From: Eubacteriaceae bacterium
GTDB taxonomy: Bacteria > Bacillota > Clostridia > Lachnospirales > Lachnospiraceae
Length of the DNA: 64,000 nt
Direction: 5' to 3'
Assembly: GCA_910574915.1 (NCBI GenBank)
Contig: CAJTCR010000011.1
Span: 40,704-104,703 of the forward strand
Positions within the stretch are counted from its first letter, which is position 1; each line of letters starts with the position of its first letter. The notes under the pieces are model-generated. The model was not told the DNA's origin. It saw only the letters and a list, made by a program, of their open reading frames with translations, and did no database searches. The position numbers and the translations under genes were made by a program. Below are positions 8,440 to 17,559 of the stretch, piece after piece.

Positions 8440-9135
8440 TTACAATAAATCTTTTGTACAAGGTTCCATGATGACATGCCCGTCCTGGACACGCGCTATC
8501 TGCGGTGAAAATGCTTCTCCTTCTTTTTCTTTTTTGCGGCGGAGAAAGCCGCCTTTTTTTTTGCCGCCGTTCTCCGGCGGAATAAACAGGATACGCCCGA
8601 TCTGGAGCTGCCCTGTATCTATAGATAATGCCGCTATATATGCAGCTAAATCCCCGTATGCCCCGGCATGGGCATATCCGTCCAGTGCGCCAAAGACGAT
8701 CAGGCTTCCTGCGGCTGTAACCTTTGCTCCTTTTGGCACGTTTCCGATAATAATAAGCCCCGCATCGACCTCGATATTGTCTCCCGGCTTTAAAGAACCA
8801 TAGTGGAACAGCGCATGGTTTGTAACACGTTCCCTGATTAACGCTTCGGTCTGCCGCAGCAGGCAGGCTTCCTGCACCTGCTCCTGCTGTGCGTCCATAA
8901 TACAGATAATATTAATGCTCGTATGTGCCTCGATCACTGCAATCAGCTCGTATTCCTGCTCGGGCGTCAGGCTGTAGCCTTCAAATGAGATCCCTATATT
9001 GGCATTTTTAAAAAAGGCTCCAGACTCTGCGAATTTTTCTATGACCGCCTCCAATAGCTCTGGAAACGCAGCCTCTTGATTCAGCACAAGGTGAATCCCA
9101 TAGGATTTGCTTTTTATAACGACTGCCTGTGTCAA
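8440..9135 (-). CDS. minC: Septum site-determining protein MinC
   Basis: MinC inhibits FtsZ polymerisation away from mid-cell. The 231-residue protein has an N-terminal FtsZ-interacting domain (about residues 1-100) and the C-terminal right-handed beta-helix with NALFHYGSLKPGDNIEVDAG, VTAAGSLIVFGALDGYAHAG and GRILFIPPE. A TTG start at 9135 is chosen because AAAGGAG lies nine bases upstream; longer starts have no site. A lysine-rich segment (GGKKKGGFLRRKKEKE) lies between the helix and the C-terminal tail, unusual in length and possibly a membrane or nucleic-acid contact. Confidence 0.93.
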   Translation of the reverse strand: MTQAVVIKSKSYGIHLVLNQEAAFPELLEAVIEKFAESGAFFKNANIGISFEGYSLTPEQEYELIAVIEAHTSINIICIMDAQQEQVQEACLLRQTEALIRERVTNHALFHYGSLKPGDNIEVDAGLIIIGNVPKGAKVTAAGSLIVFGALDGYAHAGAYGDLAAYIAALSIDTGQLQIGRILFIPPENGGKKKGGFLRRKKEKEGEAFSPQIARVQDGHVIMEPCTKDLL

Positions 9136-9205
9136 AATCCTGTTCTCCTTTCTGCAATACTTCCTGTGCAATATTTTTATCCTGTTATCGCTTGCTCCGC
9201 TGCGG

Positions 9206-12067
9206 CTAATCGGTTACTCCGTTTGTCGAATCGTCTACATTTCTCGCTTTTCCGGTAATCAGCTTGTCTTTTTCTTCCAGATTAAAGCAGTATTTTAAAA
9301 TCTGTGCAGACACATCCGCCGCATTATGAGACGTATAGCCGTAGGCAATTCTTGTTGCAATCGAGATTTCAGGGTCTTTAAACGGCGCGTAGCCGACAAA
9401 CAGGGCGTGGTTGCCGCGTGTCGGCACCTGCTGTGCCGTACCGGTCTTTCCTGCCACGACAATCGGGAAATCCTGGAATTCTTTCGCATTTGCCACAACG
9501 AGCCGGTTGCCGTTTTGGATCGCTTTCCATGTGCTGTCTGAGATATTGTCCATTTTGTTTTTAATCGTCGGCTCGTATGTTTTAAGCACCTTGCCGTTAT
9601 GGTCTGTCATCTTTTTTAACAGCGTATAGTTGTAGACCGTTCCTTTGTTGGCAACGGCGGTCACATAGCGCGCGATCTGTACGGTGGCATAATTGTGGTT
9701 GGACTGCCCAATCGCTGCCATAACCGGGAACTGGCTTGCAATCTCCGGCTGGTTTTCCGGGATCTCGATGCCGGTGGTGTCCCCGAATCCAAATTCCGAT
9801 GCATAATCCGTGATTTTGCGGATACCTGTCGGATCGCTGTACGTATTTCCTACAAGGCTTAAATCATAGCCGACCTGGTAAAAGAAATAGTTGCATGAGA
9901 CGCGGATTGCGTTGGTTACATCCATCCAGCCGTGGCGCCCTGGGTGAATCCAGCATCTTGGCTCGTTGTCGACCAGCTCAAATTTGCCCAGGTTGTTGAT
10001 TTTTGTAGACGTTGTAATGACGCCTTCGGTAAGCCCCGCTGTCGCGGTTACCATTTTAAATGTGGAACCAGGCGCCGTGCGCTCCTGCGTCGCCCGGTTA
10101 TACATCGGCCGGGATAAGTCGGACTGCAGCTTTGCAAAATATTCCGCGTCTACGGTATTTGCCAGCAGGTTGTTGTCATAGCCCGGATAAGATACAAGCG
10201 CCTTTAATTCTCCGGTTTTTACGTCCGTAATGACACATGACGCCGTACAAGGGTCAAGCGCAAGCTGTGCAGGCGTAAGCTCAATATTTTGTACCTTCTG
10301 TTTTAAAAAGGTAAACGCTGACATTGTGCCGTTTTCAAGCTGCGCGCGTTTTTCATCGTCTTTTTTTATGACCTTTTGGTCGTATAAGATCAGGCAGAGC
10401 TGTGTGCCGCTTACCATATCCTGTTTAATCAGATACTGGTAGATCTTTTTCTGGAAGCCTTCGTCTTCTTGAAGCTGATTGGTAATATAGTCGATCAGGT
10501 CACGGTAGATTTCGGAAGAATCCGAATATTCCTCTTCAGTCTGGAAAATATTATAATCAATCCAGCCTGCATGGATACAGTGCTCCAAATAAGCTTTTAG
10601 GCTGATCGTCTCATCTTTTGTCCAGGCGAGGTACGTTTCGTCCGTTTTATCGATTTTATCACTTAACAGCACACCGCGCTCCTGGAGCATGGAAATAATA
10701 TAGCTGTAATAATTCTGGTATTCTTCAGGCGCAGCCTGATAAGCTTCCGGTGCCGCCGACGTGCACTGCTCCCGCAGCCTTGCGATTACCGAATCAAAGT
10801 GGCTGTCATAGATCGCCTGTACGTTTCGCTCGGTCGGGCTTGCTTTTTTATTTGTAAAATGCGACGTATCGATAATGCCGTTGTTAATCAGCGTAAAATA
10901 GACGTCGTAGATCGGTATTTTAATGTCCGACGCTTTTCCGGTCGTATTGACAAATTCCTTTACGTTAATAATCTTATTAAACAAAATACCAGCAAGCTCC
11001 TGCTCCAGCAAATGGTAAACTGCTTTTTGCAGGTCGGCGTCTATGGACAGGTAAATATTGTTGCCGGCAGAAGGCTCCTTGTGGTCGGTCGTCTCAAGCT
11101 CCTTGCCCATAACGTCTACAAACACCGTCTCTGAGCCTTTTGTGCCCTGGAGATGTTCGTCCATGACCTGCTCGATTCCAGATTTTCCGATGACGTCAGT
11201 GAGCGCGTACGAATCGTTTTTTTCGGACAGCTCTTCGTATTCTTCGGTGGAGATCTTGCCGGTATACCCGATCATAGATGCAAAATAAACACTGTCATCG
11301 TATTTGCGGATATAGTCCTCTTCGATGTCTACGCCTTGCAGGTCGGCTTTATTTTCTTTGATATAAGCCATTGTTTTCTCACTGACGCCGGTGGCAATCG
11401 TGGTGGAGATATATTTTTGATAAGCGTTTTGGGCCAGTGCGTAGCGGATGACCATAATTTTATATTTCATTTCCGGGGAATAATCCGTACTTTCCAGATT
11501 GTATTTATCTTCACCGCATAAGTATGCGATGATCTGGTCTTCAGTCGCCTCTGCGGTATTGTATTTTAACTCTTTATCCCAGCCAAGGTCGTCGATTTTA
11601 CGCTTTCCGTAAATATCCGCACGGAAGCGCATCAGCCTGGTCCCTTCTACAGTAAACGCAAATTTTCCGTTTTTTTTCAGGCGGATATTAAAATCGTTGA
11701 CAAAGCTGTCCCCGTTTTCTTCGAGCACGCCCAGCACCTTTGCGATAATGCTGTTTAACGCTTCGTTGCGCTCGGCGGATTTTGCATAAGTACCATTATC
11801 TTCCAGCGTTACCTTATAAGTCAGCTCGTTGTAGGCAAGTACTTTGCCGTTGCAGTCAAAAATATTGCCGCGCGTCCCGTTTAATACGCGTTCCTTGCGG
11901 ATGCGAAGCGTATAGTTGTTCTGGTAGGACTGCCCGTTTACAATCTGGAGGGTAAACAGCCGGTGCAGCAGTACGCCTCCCATAAAAAGAATCAGCAGGG
12001 AAAGCACAAGCAGCCTTGATTTAAAAAAGCTTTTTAAAAAATCCTTGACGGAATCATATTCATACAA
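9206..12067 (-). CDS. Class B penicillin-binding protein 2 with large insertion
   Basis: This is the elongation-specific D,D-transpeptidase that cross-links peptidoglycan with RodA. At 953 residues it is about 250-300 longer than typical PBP2. One membrane anchor lies at residues 17-40, a dimerisation-domain motif at RKERVLNGTRGNIFD, then the transpeptidase motifs STFK (APGSTFKMV, near 667), SCN (near 725) and KTGTAQQ (near 874). The extra length is a charged, helix-rich stretch (roughly 375-590) just before the transpeptidase domain. The start is TTG at 12067 with AAAGGAG upstream, overlapping mreD by eight bases. Confidence 0.93.
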   Translation of the reverse strand: MYEYDSVKDFLKSFFKSRLLVLSLLILFMGGVLLHRLFTLQIVNGQSYQNNYTLRIRKERVLNGTRGNIFDCNGKVLAYNELTYKVTLEDNGTYAKSAERNEALNSIIAKVLGVLEENGDSFVNDFNIRLKKNGKFAFTVEGTRLMRFRADIYGKRKIDDLGWDKELKYNTAEATEDQIIAYLCGEDKYNLESTDYSPEMKYKIMVIRYALAQNAYQKYISTTIATGVSEKTMAYIKENKADLQGVDIEEDYIRKYDDSVYFASMIGYTGKISTEEYEELSEKNDSYALTDVIGKSGIEQVMDEHLQGTKGSETVFVDVMGKELETTDHKEPSAGNNIYLSIDADLQKAVYHLLEQELAGILFNKIINVKEFVNTTGKASDIKIPIYDVYFTLINNGIIDTSHFTNKKASPTERNVQAIYDSHFDSVIARLREQCTSAAPEAYQAAPEEYQNYYSYIISMLQERGVLLSDKIDKTDETYLAWTKDETISLKAYLEHCIHAGWIDYNIFQTEEEYSDSSEIYRDLIDYITNQLQEDEGFQKKIYQYLIKQDMVSGTQLCLILYDQKVIKKDDEKRAQLENGTMSAFTFLKQKVQNIELTPAQLALDPCTASCVITDVKTGELKALVSYPGYDNNLLANTVDAEYFAKLQSDLSRPMYNRATQERTAPGSTFKMVTATAGLTEGVITTSTKINNLGKFELVDNEPRCWIHPGRHGWMDVTNAIRVSCNYFFYQVGYDLSLVGNTYSDPTGIRKITDYASEFGFGDTTGIEIPENQPEIASQFPVMAAIGQSNHNYATVQIARYVTAVANKGTVYNYTLLKKMTDHNGKVLKTYEPTIKNKMDNISDSTWKAIQNGNRLVVANAKEFQDFPIVVAGKTGTAQQVPTRGNHALFVGYAPFKDPEISIATRIAYGYTSHNAADVSAQILKYCFNLEEKDKLITGKARNVDDSTNGVTD

Positions 12068-12578
12068 ATTTTATACCACTCCTTTTTTCTACAGCCTCCA
12101 GCTTTTGGTTGATTTTAAGCAGTACCGGATACAGAACAATCATAATCAATACCGTATAGACAAGCTCCGGGATGATCACATGCAGCAGGTAATAGCCAAA
12201 GTGAAACTGCCCCCGGAACATAAATTTTAAAATATAAACTGCAACATTATAGACAATATCGCTGACAGAAATCAAAAGCATCGGCAGCTTGATATCGTCT
12301 GGAAAGAAAAATTTGCGGAACATACCGTTGCAGTATCCTGCATACATATAGACAAGGGCATAAAATCCGAAAATCGTCCCGTAAAAGGCGTCAAAGACCA
12401 GCCCTGTAAAAAAACCGATGTACATGCCTTCCTTGCGGCCGCGCATAAAGCCAAACGAGGATACGACGACAATCAGAAGGTTCGGCGCGATCGAGGCGAA
12501 TGCCAGCGCCTGAAACAGTGTTGTCTGTAATAAAAAGCAGACGAATATAATTAAAAATACAGTAAGTTTTCTCCTCAT
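12060..12578 (-). CDS. mreD: Rod-shape-determining membrane protein MreD
   Basis: MreD is a small polytopic partner of MreC and the elongation enzymes. The 172-residue product is almost wholly hydrophobic with about five membrane segments, begins MRRKLTVFLIIFVCFLLQTT and carries the family stretch FMRGRKEGMYIGFFTGLVFD. It lies between mreC (13 bases upstream) and the class B PBP (eight-base overlap). Sequence divergence in this family is high, so position in the cluster supports the call as much as sequence does. Confidence 0.93.
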   Translation of the reverse strand: MRRKLTVFLIIFVCFLLQTTLFQALAFASIAPNLLIVVVSSFGFMRGRKEGMYIGFFTGLVFDAFYGTIFGFYALVYMYAGYCNGMFRKFFFPDDIKLPMLLISVSDIVYNVAVYILKFMFRGQFHFGYYLLHVIIPELVYTVLIMIVLYPVLLKINQKLEAVEKRSGIKFV

Positions 12579-12591
12579 GCCTTTTTCCTTT

Positions 12592-13461
12592 TTAGTTTTG
12601 CGCTGACTGCACGGACTGCTTTTTATCCAGGATCACGAGCACATGCTTGATATGTTCAAAATCCACCGCAGGCGTAATCGTCCCGGACTTTGTCAGGTTG
12701 TTTGCATCGGTATTTAATTCGTTGATCTGCCCGATTAATAAGCCCGGCACATATTTGCTGCTTGTATAGGAAGTCACGACCTGGTCGCCGATTGCCGCCT
12801 TGTTTTTTTCATCCGATAAATCGGTAAAGCCGATGACCTGCTTTTCGCTCATCATCTCTAAGTCTCCGTTGACAAAGCATTTGTCAGAGGTTGTCAGCAC
12901 CATCGCGCTGACGCTGTTACGGTCGTCGATAATGGAACGGACGTTGGCAAAGTTCGGCCCGACATTCGTTACAATCCCAACCAGCCCGCTGCCTGCGATT
13001 ACGTTCATATCCACTTCGATCCCGTCTTTGGAGCCTTTATCGATAATAAACGTATCAAACCAGTTGCCTGCGTCTTTGCCGATAATGCTTGCCCCGATTT
13101 TTTCGTATTTGTACTGTTCATCCAGGTCTAACAGCTTTCGCATGTCTTCAATGTCGTACTGCTCCATTTTATAGATGCTAAGCTCTGTCGTAAGCTCGTC
13201 CACCTGCGCCTGTAGCTGTTCGTTTTCTGCCATTACGTCCGCAAGCTTTGCCAGGTTGTCCTTGACGCCGCCTGCCCAGGAGCCGATTTGGTTAATTCCT
13301 TTCTGCATCGGAATAAACGCATAGCCAGCCGCGGTGTTTAAAGGCGTAAAAGGCACGTCGAACAAAAAGCTGGCAAACATAGCGATAATACACAACACAG
13401 ACAGTGACCAGAGCATATATTTTGCCGGGATGCGGCGGCGGGATTTTCTTCTTCTTCTCAT
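12592..13461 (-). CDS. mreC: Rod-shape-determining protein MreC
   Basis: MreC links cytoplasmic MreB filaments to extracytoplasmic wall enzymes. The 289-residue protein has a basic N-terminus (MRRRRKSRRR), one membrane anchor (about 15-32), a coiled coil (about 75-105, DVMAENEQLQAQVDELTTEL) and the beta-domain pair with GASIIGKDAGNWFDTFIIDK, GLVGIVTNVGPNFANV and IGDQVVTSY. These are standard MreC marks and the length is typical. It is 11 bases downstream of mreB. Confidence 0.96.
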   Translation of the reverse strand: MRRRRKSRRRIPAKYMLWSLSVLCIIAMFASFLFDVPFTPLNTAAGYAFIPMQKGINQIGSWAGGVKDNLAKLADVMAENEQLQAQVDELTTELSIYKMEQYDIEDMRKLLDLDEQYKYEKIGASIIGKDAGNWFDTFIIDKGSKDGIEVDMNVIAGSGLVGIVTNVGPNFANVRSIIDDRNSVSAMVLTTSDKCFVNGDLEMMSEKQVIGFTDLSDEKNKAAIGDQVVTSYTSSKYVPGLLIGQINELNTDANNLTKSGTITPAVDFEHIKHVLVILDKKQSVQSAQN

Positions 13462-13472
13462 ACCGCAGTCCC

Positions 13473-14492
13473 CTATTTGTAGATACTGGATTTTAAGCTG
13501 TATGCAAGATGCTTGTATTCGTTGTCAGATACAATTTTAATCAACCCCTGCGCAACCGTTTCTTCCGGGTTGTCGCAGCAGTTGACCTTGATATTGGTAA
13601 TCTGCTTAAACAGCTCGTCTAACTTGTCGATCTTAGAGCTGCCTCCGGTAATATAGATGCCTGCGTAAATAATATCTTTTGCAAGCTCCGGCGGCGTCTT
13701 TTCTAAGATCAGCTTGATATTTGTACAAATATTGGTCAGATGGTCGCGGATTGCCTCATAGACGATCGAGGCGGTAATCTCCATCTCAATCGGCAGGCCG
13801 CTGACCACATCCCTGCCTACGATGACCAGCTTGTCTTCCCTGCCTTCCAAGGCGCAGCCAAGCTGCTCCTTTAAGGAACAAGCCGTCTTTCTGCCGATCA
13901 CAAGGTTATAGTTTTTACGGATATAGCTGATAATCGATTCATCCAGGCGGTTGCCGCCAAAGTGCAGCAGGTGGCTGATAACGAGCCCACCCAGCGAAAT
14001 AATAGAGATCTCTGTCGTGTCCGCGCCGATATCAACGACCATAATGCCCGTTGGCTCGTTGACATTAAGCCCAAGCCCTACGGCGTCCGCGATCGGCTTT
14101 TCACACAAAAGGACGCTCCTTGGCTTTGCCTTGCTCTTAAAAAAGATATCGGAAAACGCCTTTTTTTCCACTTCTGTAATGTCTGTCGGCACAGCGACGA
14201 CAAATTCTGCGCCGCGGGTCTTGCCCTTTGCATTTTTTTCCAGAAATTCAAACAACATTGTCTGCATATTGTTATAGTCTGCGATCACGCCGTTTACAAT
14301 CGGAAACGTTACTTGAATCTGGTCTGGCGCCTTTTCATACATCGCATATGCGTCGTTGCCATAGGAATACATCTGATTTTTGTTAATAATCGCAATCGTA
14401 TTTTTTTCGTTTAAAATCGTTCCGCTGGCTTTGCAGTAAATTTTTAAATTGGCAGTGCCTAAATCCACACCATAAATATTTGCTGACATCAT
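13473..14492 (-). CDS. mreB: Actin-like rod-shape protein MreB
   Basis: MreB forms ATP-dependent membrane filaments that orient side-wall synthesis. The 339-residue protein contains the actin-fold phosphate 1 motif (GVDLGTANLKIY), the MreB-type VPTDITEVEKKAF, phosphate 2 (GIMVVDIGADTTEISIISLG), FGGNRLDESII and the adenosine motif IYITGGSSKI. Two adjacent ATG codons (14492 and 14489) follow a GGAGAC site and either could serve. It starts the mreBCD-PBP-min run and lies 20 bases after radC. Confidence 0.95.
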   Translation of the reverse strand: MMSANIYGVDLGTANLKIYCKASGTILNEKNTIAIINKNQMYSYGNDAYAMYEKAPDQIQVTFPIVNGVIADYNNMQTMLFEFLEKNAKGKTRGAEFVVAVPTDITEVEKKAFSDIFFKSKAKPRSVLLCEKPIADAVGLGLNVNEPTGIMVVDIGADTTEISIISLGGLVISHLLHFGGNRLDESIISYIRKNYNLVIGRKTACSLKEQLGCALEGREDKLVIVGRDVVSGLPIEMEITASIVYEAIRDHLTNICTNIKLILEKTPPELAKDIIYAGIYITGGSSKIDKLDELFKQITNIKVNCCDNPEETVAQGLIKIVSDNEYKHLAYSLKSSIYK

Positions 14493-14512
14493 TCTTGTCT
14501 CCTATTCAGGGA

Positions 14513-15202
14513 TCAGAGCAATCCCTTTTCTCTAAAACTGTAGTATTTGTGATCGCCGATAATAATATGGTCTGACAGCTCGATTTGCAGCATTTTCCCA
14601 CATGCGGCGATGCAGTCTGTGACTTTTTTATCCTCACGGCTAGGCTGCGGCCTGCCGCTTGGATGGTTATGCAGAATTATGATCGAAACTGCCTGTGCCT
14701 GCAATGCCTGGATAAAAATATCCCGCGGCGATACAATCGAAGCGTTTACGCTCCCTACCGTCAGCGTACGCTCGCCAAGATAGCGGCATTTGCTGTCTAA
14801 CATACAGACGACAAAGTTCTCCTTTGGCTCATGCCGCAGCTTTTCCATATAAAAATCAGCGACTTCCTTAGGAGAGGTAAAACTGATCTTCATGCTGCGC
14901 CCTGTCCTTGCAATGCGCCTTGAGATCTCCGCAATGCATTTTAGCTGGATCGCTTTTACTTCGCCGATGCCTGGATACTCCATCAGCGTGCGCATATTGT
15001 AGTCGTACAGGTTCATCAGGTTGCGGTTTCCTTTTTCCAGAATCATTGCCGCAAGCTCGATCGATGTGTGTGCTTTTGTCCCGGTACGGATAAAGACTGC
15101 CAAAAGCTCTGCGTCTGACAATGCTTCCGGCCCGTAGTACTTGCATTTTTCATAGGGCCTTTCGGTATCCGGTAGTTCTTTTACAGTGAAATGTTTCTGC
15201 AT
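14513..15202 (-). CDS. radC: RadC family JAB-domain protein
   Basis: This 229-residue protein has an N-terminal helix-hairpin-helix-like part (LMEYPGIGEVKAIQLK) and a C-terminal JAB/MPN metalloprotease-like domain with the zinc site HNHPSGRPQPSRED. Despite its name, a direct DNA-repair role is doubtful for the family. The start at 15202 is set by AAAGGAGGAGAG; the frame open to 15286 overlaps the previous gene and has no site. radC just upstream of mreB is a conserved order in Firmicutes. Confidence 0.93.
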   Translation of the reverse strand: MQKHFTVKELPDTERPYEKCKYYGPEALSDAELLAVFIRTGTKAHTSIELAAMILEKGNRNLMNLYDYNMRTLMEYPGIGEVKAIQLKCIAEISRRIARTGRSMKISFTSPKEVADFYMEKLRHEPKENFVVCMLDSKCRYLGERTLTVGSVNASIVSPRDIFIQALQAQAVSIIILHNHPSGRPQPSREDKKVTDCIAACGKMLQIELSDHIIIGDHKYYSFREKGLL

Positions 15203-15278
15203 ATGCTCTCCTCCTTTTTGCTCTCTATCAGGCATAAAGCGCAGGGAGGATATTAGTAATTCTATAATATTAACATAT

Positions 15279-16571
15279 TCATCCAAGTTTCACAAGATTT
15301 CGCTCATAAAGTTTTTGTAAAGACATCAAAATTCCATATTTTGCATGATACCAGGTCAGCCCGCCCTGAAAATATACGTTGTATGGCTCACGCAGCGGCG
15401 CGTCCGCGCTTAATTCAATCGACGAGCCCTGTACAAAGGCGCCCGCCGCCATAATTACTTTGCTGTCGTAGCCGGGCATGTCCCAGGGCTGCGGCGTCAC
15501 AAAGCTGTCTACCGGCGCTGCTGCCTGGATGCCTTCGCAAAAAGCACACAGCCGCTCCGGGGAGCCAAGCGTAACCGCCTGGATAATATCATAGCGCGGT
15601 TCGTTTGCATCCGGTACGCAGGAAAATCCGAGCTGTCCGTATAAATTGGCGGCAAATATCGCGCCTTTTAACGCGCCCGCGGTCACGACCGGAGCCTGAA
15701 ACAGCCCCTGGTAAAACGACTGGATCACGCCTAAGGACGCGCCGACTTCTTTGCCAAGCCCCGGCGACGTCAGGCGGTACGCGGCATTTTCCACACACTG
15801 CTTTGTCCCGACGAGGTAGCCGCCGATCGGTGCGAGCCCGCCGCCTGGATTTTTAATCAGGGAACCGACGGTTAAGTCGGCTCCGGCGTCAGACGGCTCG
15901 GTTTCCTGTACAAATTCCCCGTAGCAGTTGTCCACCATGCAGATAATCGCAGGATTGATTTGCTTGATAAACGCGACCATCTTAGCGATCTGCTCTACGG
16001 AAAGCGTCGGGCGTGCCTGGTAGCCTTTGGAGCGCTGGATCGTTACCATTTTAGTGTTGTCATGAATGGCATTTTTCATTCCTTCATAGTCAAATTTTCC
16101 ATCGGGAAGCAAATCGACCTGCCGGTAGGTGATGCCGTATTCGGCAAGGGAGCCGGTCGACGGGCGGATGCCGATCACTTCTTCTAATGTATCGTAAGGC
16201 TTTCCCGAAGCAGACAAAAGCTCATCGCCCGGGCGCAGGTTTGAAAAAAGCGCCAGCGCCAGTGCATGGGTACCGCACGTAATCTGCGGCCGCACAAGCG
16301 CGTCTTCGGTGTGAAAGCAGTCCGCATAAACTTTTTCCAGCGTATCCCTGCCGTAGTCGTCGTATCCGTAGCCGCTGCTTTGCGCAAAGCAGGCGGAGCT
16401 GACTTTGTTTTTTTGCATGGCACGGATGACTTTTAACTGGTTGATCTGCGCGGTTTCATCGATTTTTTCAAAGCGTCCGGTTAACTGCGCGGCAACGCTT
16501 TCTCCAAAATCCGCCACTGCCTTACTGATGCCCATTTGCTTGTAAATTTTTGTAAATTTGCCATCACTCAT
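15279..16571 (-). CDS. Methionine gamma-lyase family (YnbB-like) PLP protein
   Basis: This 430-residue protein belongs to the PLP-dependent fold-type I group often called aluminium-resistance or methionine gamma-lyase family proteins (YnbB of Bacillus). Visible are the substrate-side loop GYGYDDYGRDTLEKVYAD, CGTHALALALF, an Asp near the PLP nitrogen in ICMVDNCYGEF and the likely Schiff-base lysine in GSLIKNPGGGLAPIGGY. The reaction is not established. It overlaps miaA by four bases (ATGA), so translation is probably coupled, as in the miaA-ynbB neighbourhood of other Firmicutes. Confidence 0.88.
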   Translation of the reverse strand: MSDGKFTKIYKQMGISKAVADFGESVAAQLTGRFEKIDETAQINQLKVIRAMQKNKVSSACFAQSSGYGYDDYGRDTLEKVYADCFHTEDALVRPQITCGTHALALALFSNLRPGDELLSASGKPYDTLEEVIGIRPSTGSLAEYGITYRQVDLLPDGKFDYEGMKNAIHDNTKMVTIQRSKGYQARPTLSVEQIAKMVAFIKQINPAIICMVDNCYGEFVQETEPSDAGADLTVGSLIKNPGGGLAPIGGYLVGTKQCVENAAYRLTSPGLGKEVGASLGVIQSFYQGLFQAPVVTAGALKGAIFAANLYGQLGFSCVPDANEPRYDIIQAVTLGSPERLCAFCEGIQAAAPVDSFVTPQPWDMPGYDSKVIMAAGAFVQGSSIELSADAPLREPYNVYFQGGLTWYHAKYGILMSLQKLYERNLVKLG

Positions 16572-17521
16572 TGCCCGCTTTGTATTCCTTTCTCCGTTAA
16601 TATAGCATTCATATAGGATAAAATTTTGTCGTTATCATAAGAAAACATTTGTTTATTCAGCCAAATCACTTCTTTTTCCCGCCGAAACCACGTAAGCTGA
16701 CGCTTGGCAAAGTGCCTGGTATCCCGCTTGATTACCGCAACCGCCTCTTGCAGCGTACATTCGCCGTCAAAATATGCAAACAGCTCCTTGTAGCCAAGCC
16801 CCTGCATAGACACAAGTTCTTTTGTATATCCCATGTCCCGCAGCTTTTCGACTTCCTTTAAAAGCCCCTTTTCGACCATTTGATCCACACGCCTGTCAAT
16901 CCGTTCATACAGCCTTGTTCTGCTGTCGTTTAAGACAAAATAGGCGGCATTGTAGGGCGTTTCTTTTTGATGCTCCCTTTCATTATGCTCAGAAATACGC
17001 GTTCCTGTCAACCAGAAAAATTCCAGTGCACGGATCAGGCGCTTTGTATTATTGGCATGGATCGACTCGGCAGACTTTGGATCGGCTTTTTTTAGCATCT
17101 CGTGCAAATATGCGCTGCCACGCTCATTCGCAAGCGCTTCTAGCTTTTTGCGGCAGGCGCCGTCTGTTTCCTGGCTGGAAAAATCGATATCGTATAAAAC
17201 TGCCTGGATATAAAACCCGGTGCCGCCTGTTAAAATCGGAATCTGCCCGTTTTTGTAGATTTCCTGCATATAGCGTTTGGCATACTGCTGAAAACGGACG
17301 ACGTTAAACGGCTCGTCGGGCATAAATTCATCAATTAAATAATGCGCTACGCCCTGCCTTTTTGCTTCTGAAATTTTGGCGGTGCCAATGTCCATATATT
17401 TGTACACCTGCATGGAATCCGCGGAGATAATGGCGCCGTTTACCTGCTTTGCCAGGCGCAGCGACAGTTCTGTTTTTCCGACTGCGGTAGGGCCGGTTAA
17501 AATAATCAGTGGTTTTTTCAT
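16568..17521 (-). CDS. miaA: tRNA dimethylallyltransferase MiaA
   Basis: MiaA adds dimethylallyl to N6 of A37 in tRNAs that read UNN codons. The 317-residue protein starts MKKPLIILTGPTAVGKTELS with the P-loop, then ISADSMQVYKYMDIGTAK, PILTGGTGFYIQAVLY and the C-terminal RDTRHFAKRQLTWFRR, all family signatures. The start at 17521 follows an AGGAAAGG site; an upstream in-frame ATG at 17551 lacks one. It normally follows mutL; here an AAA/nuclease-like gene is interposed. Confidence 0.96.
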   Translation of the reverse strand: MKKPLIILTGPTAVGKTELSLRLAKQVNGAIISADSMQVYKYMDIGTAKISEAKRQGVAHYLIDEFMPDEPFNVVRFQQYAKRYMQEIYKNGQIPILTGGTGFYIQAVLYDIDFSSQETDGACRKKLEALANERGSAYLHEMLKKADPKSAESIHANNTKRLIRALEFFWLTGTRISEHNEREHQKETPYNAAYFVLNDSRTRLYERIDRRVDQMVEKGLLKEVEKLRDMGYTKELVSMQGLGYKELFAYFDGECTLQEAVAVIKRDTRHFAKRQLTWFRREKEVIWLNKQMFSYDNDKILSYMNAILTEKGIQSGQ

Positions 17522-17559
17522 AGTCACAGCCTTTCCTGATGGGTAAATCAAATGCCATG

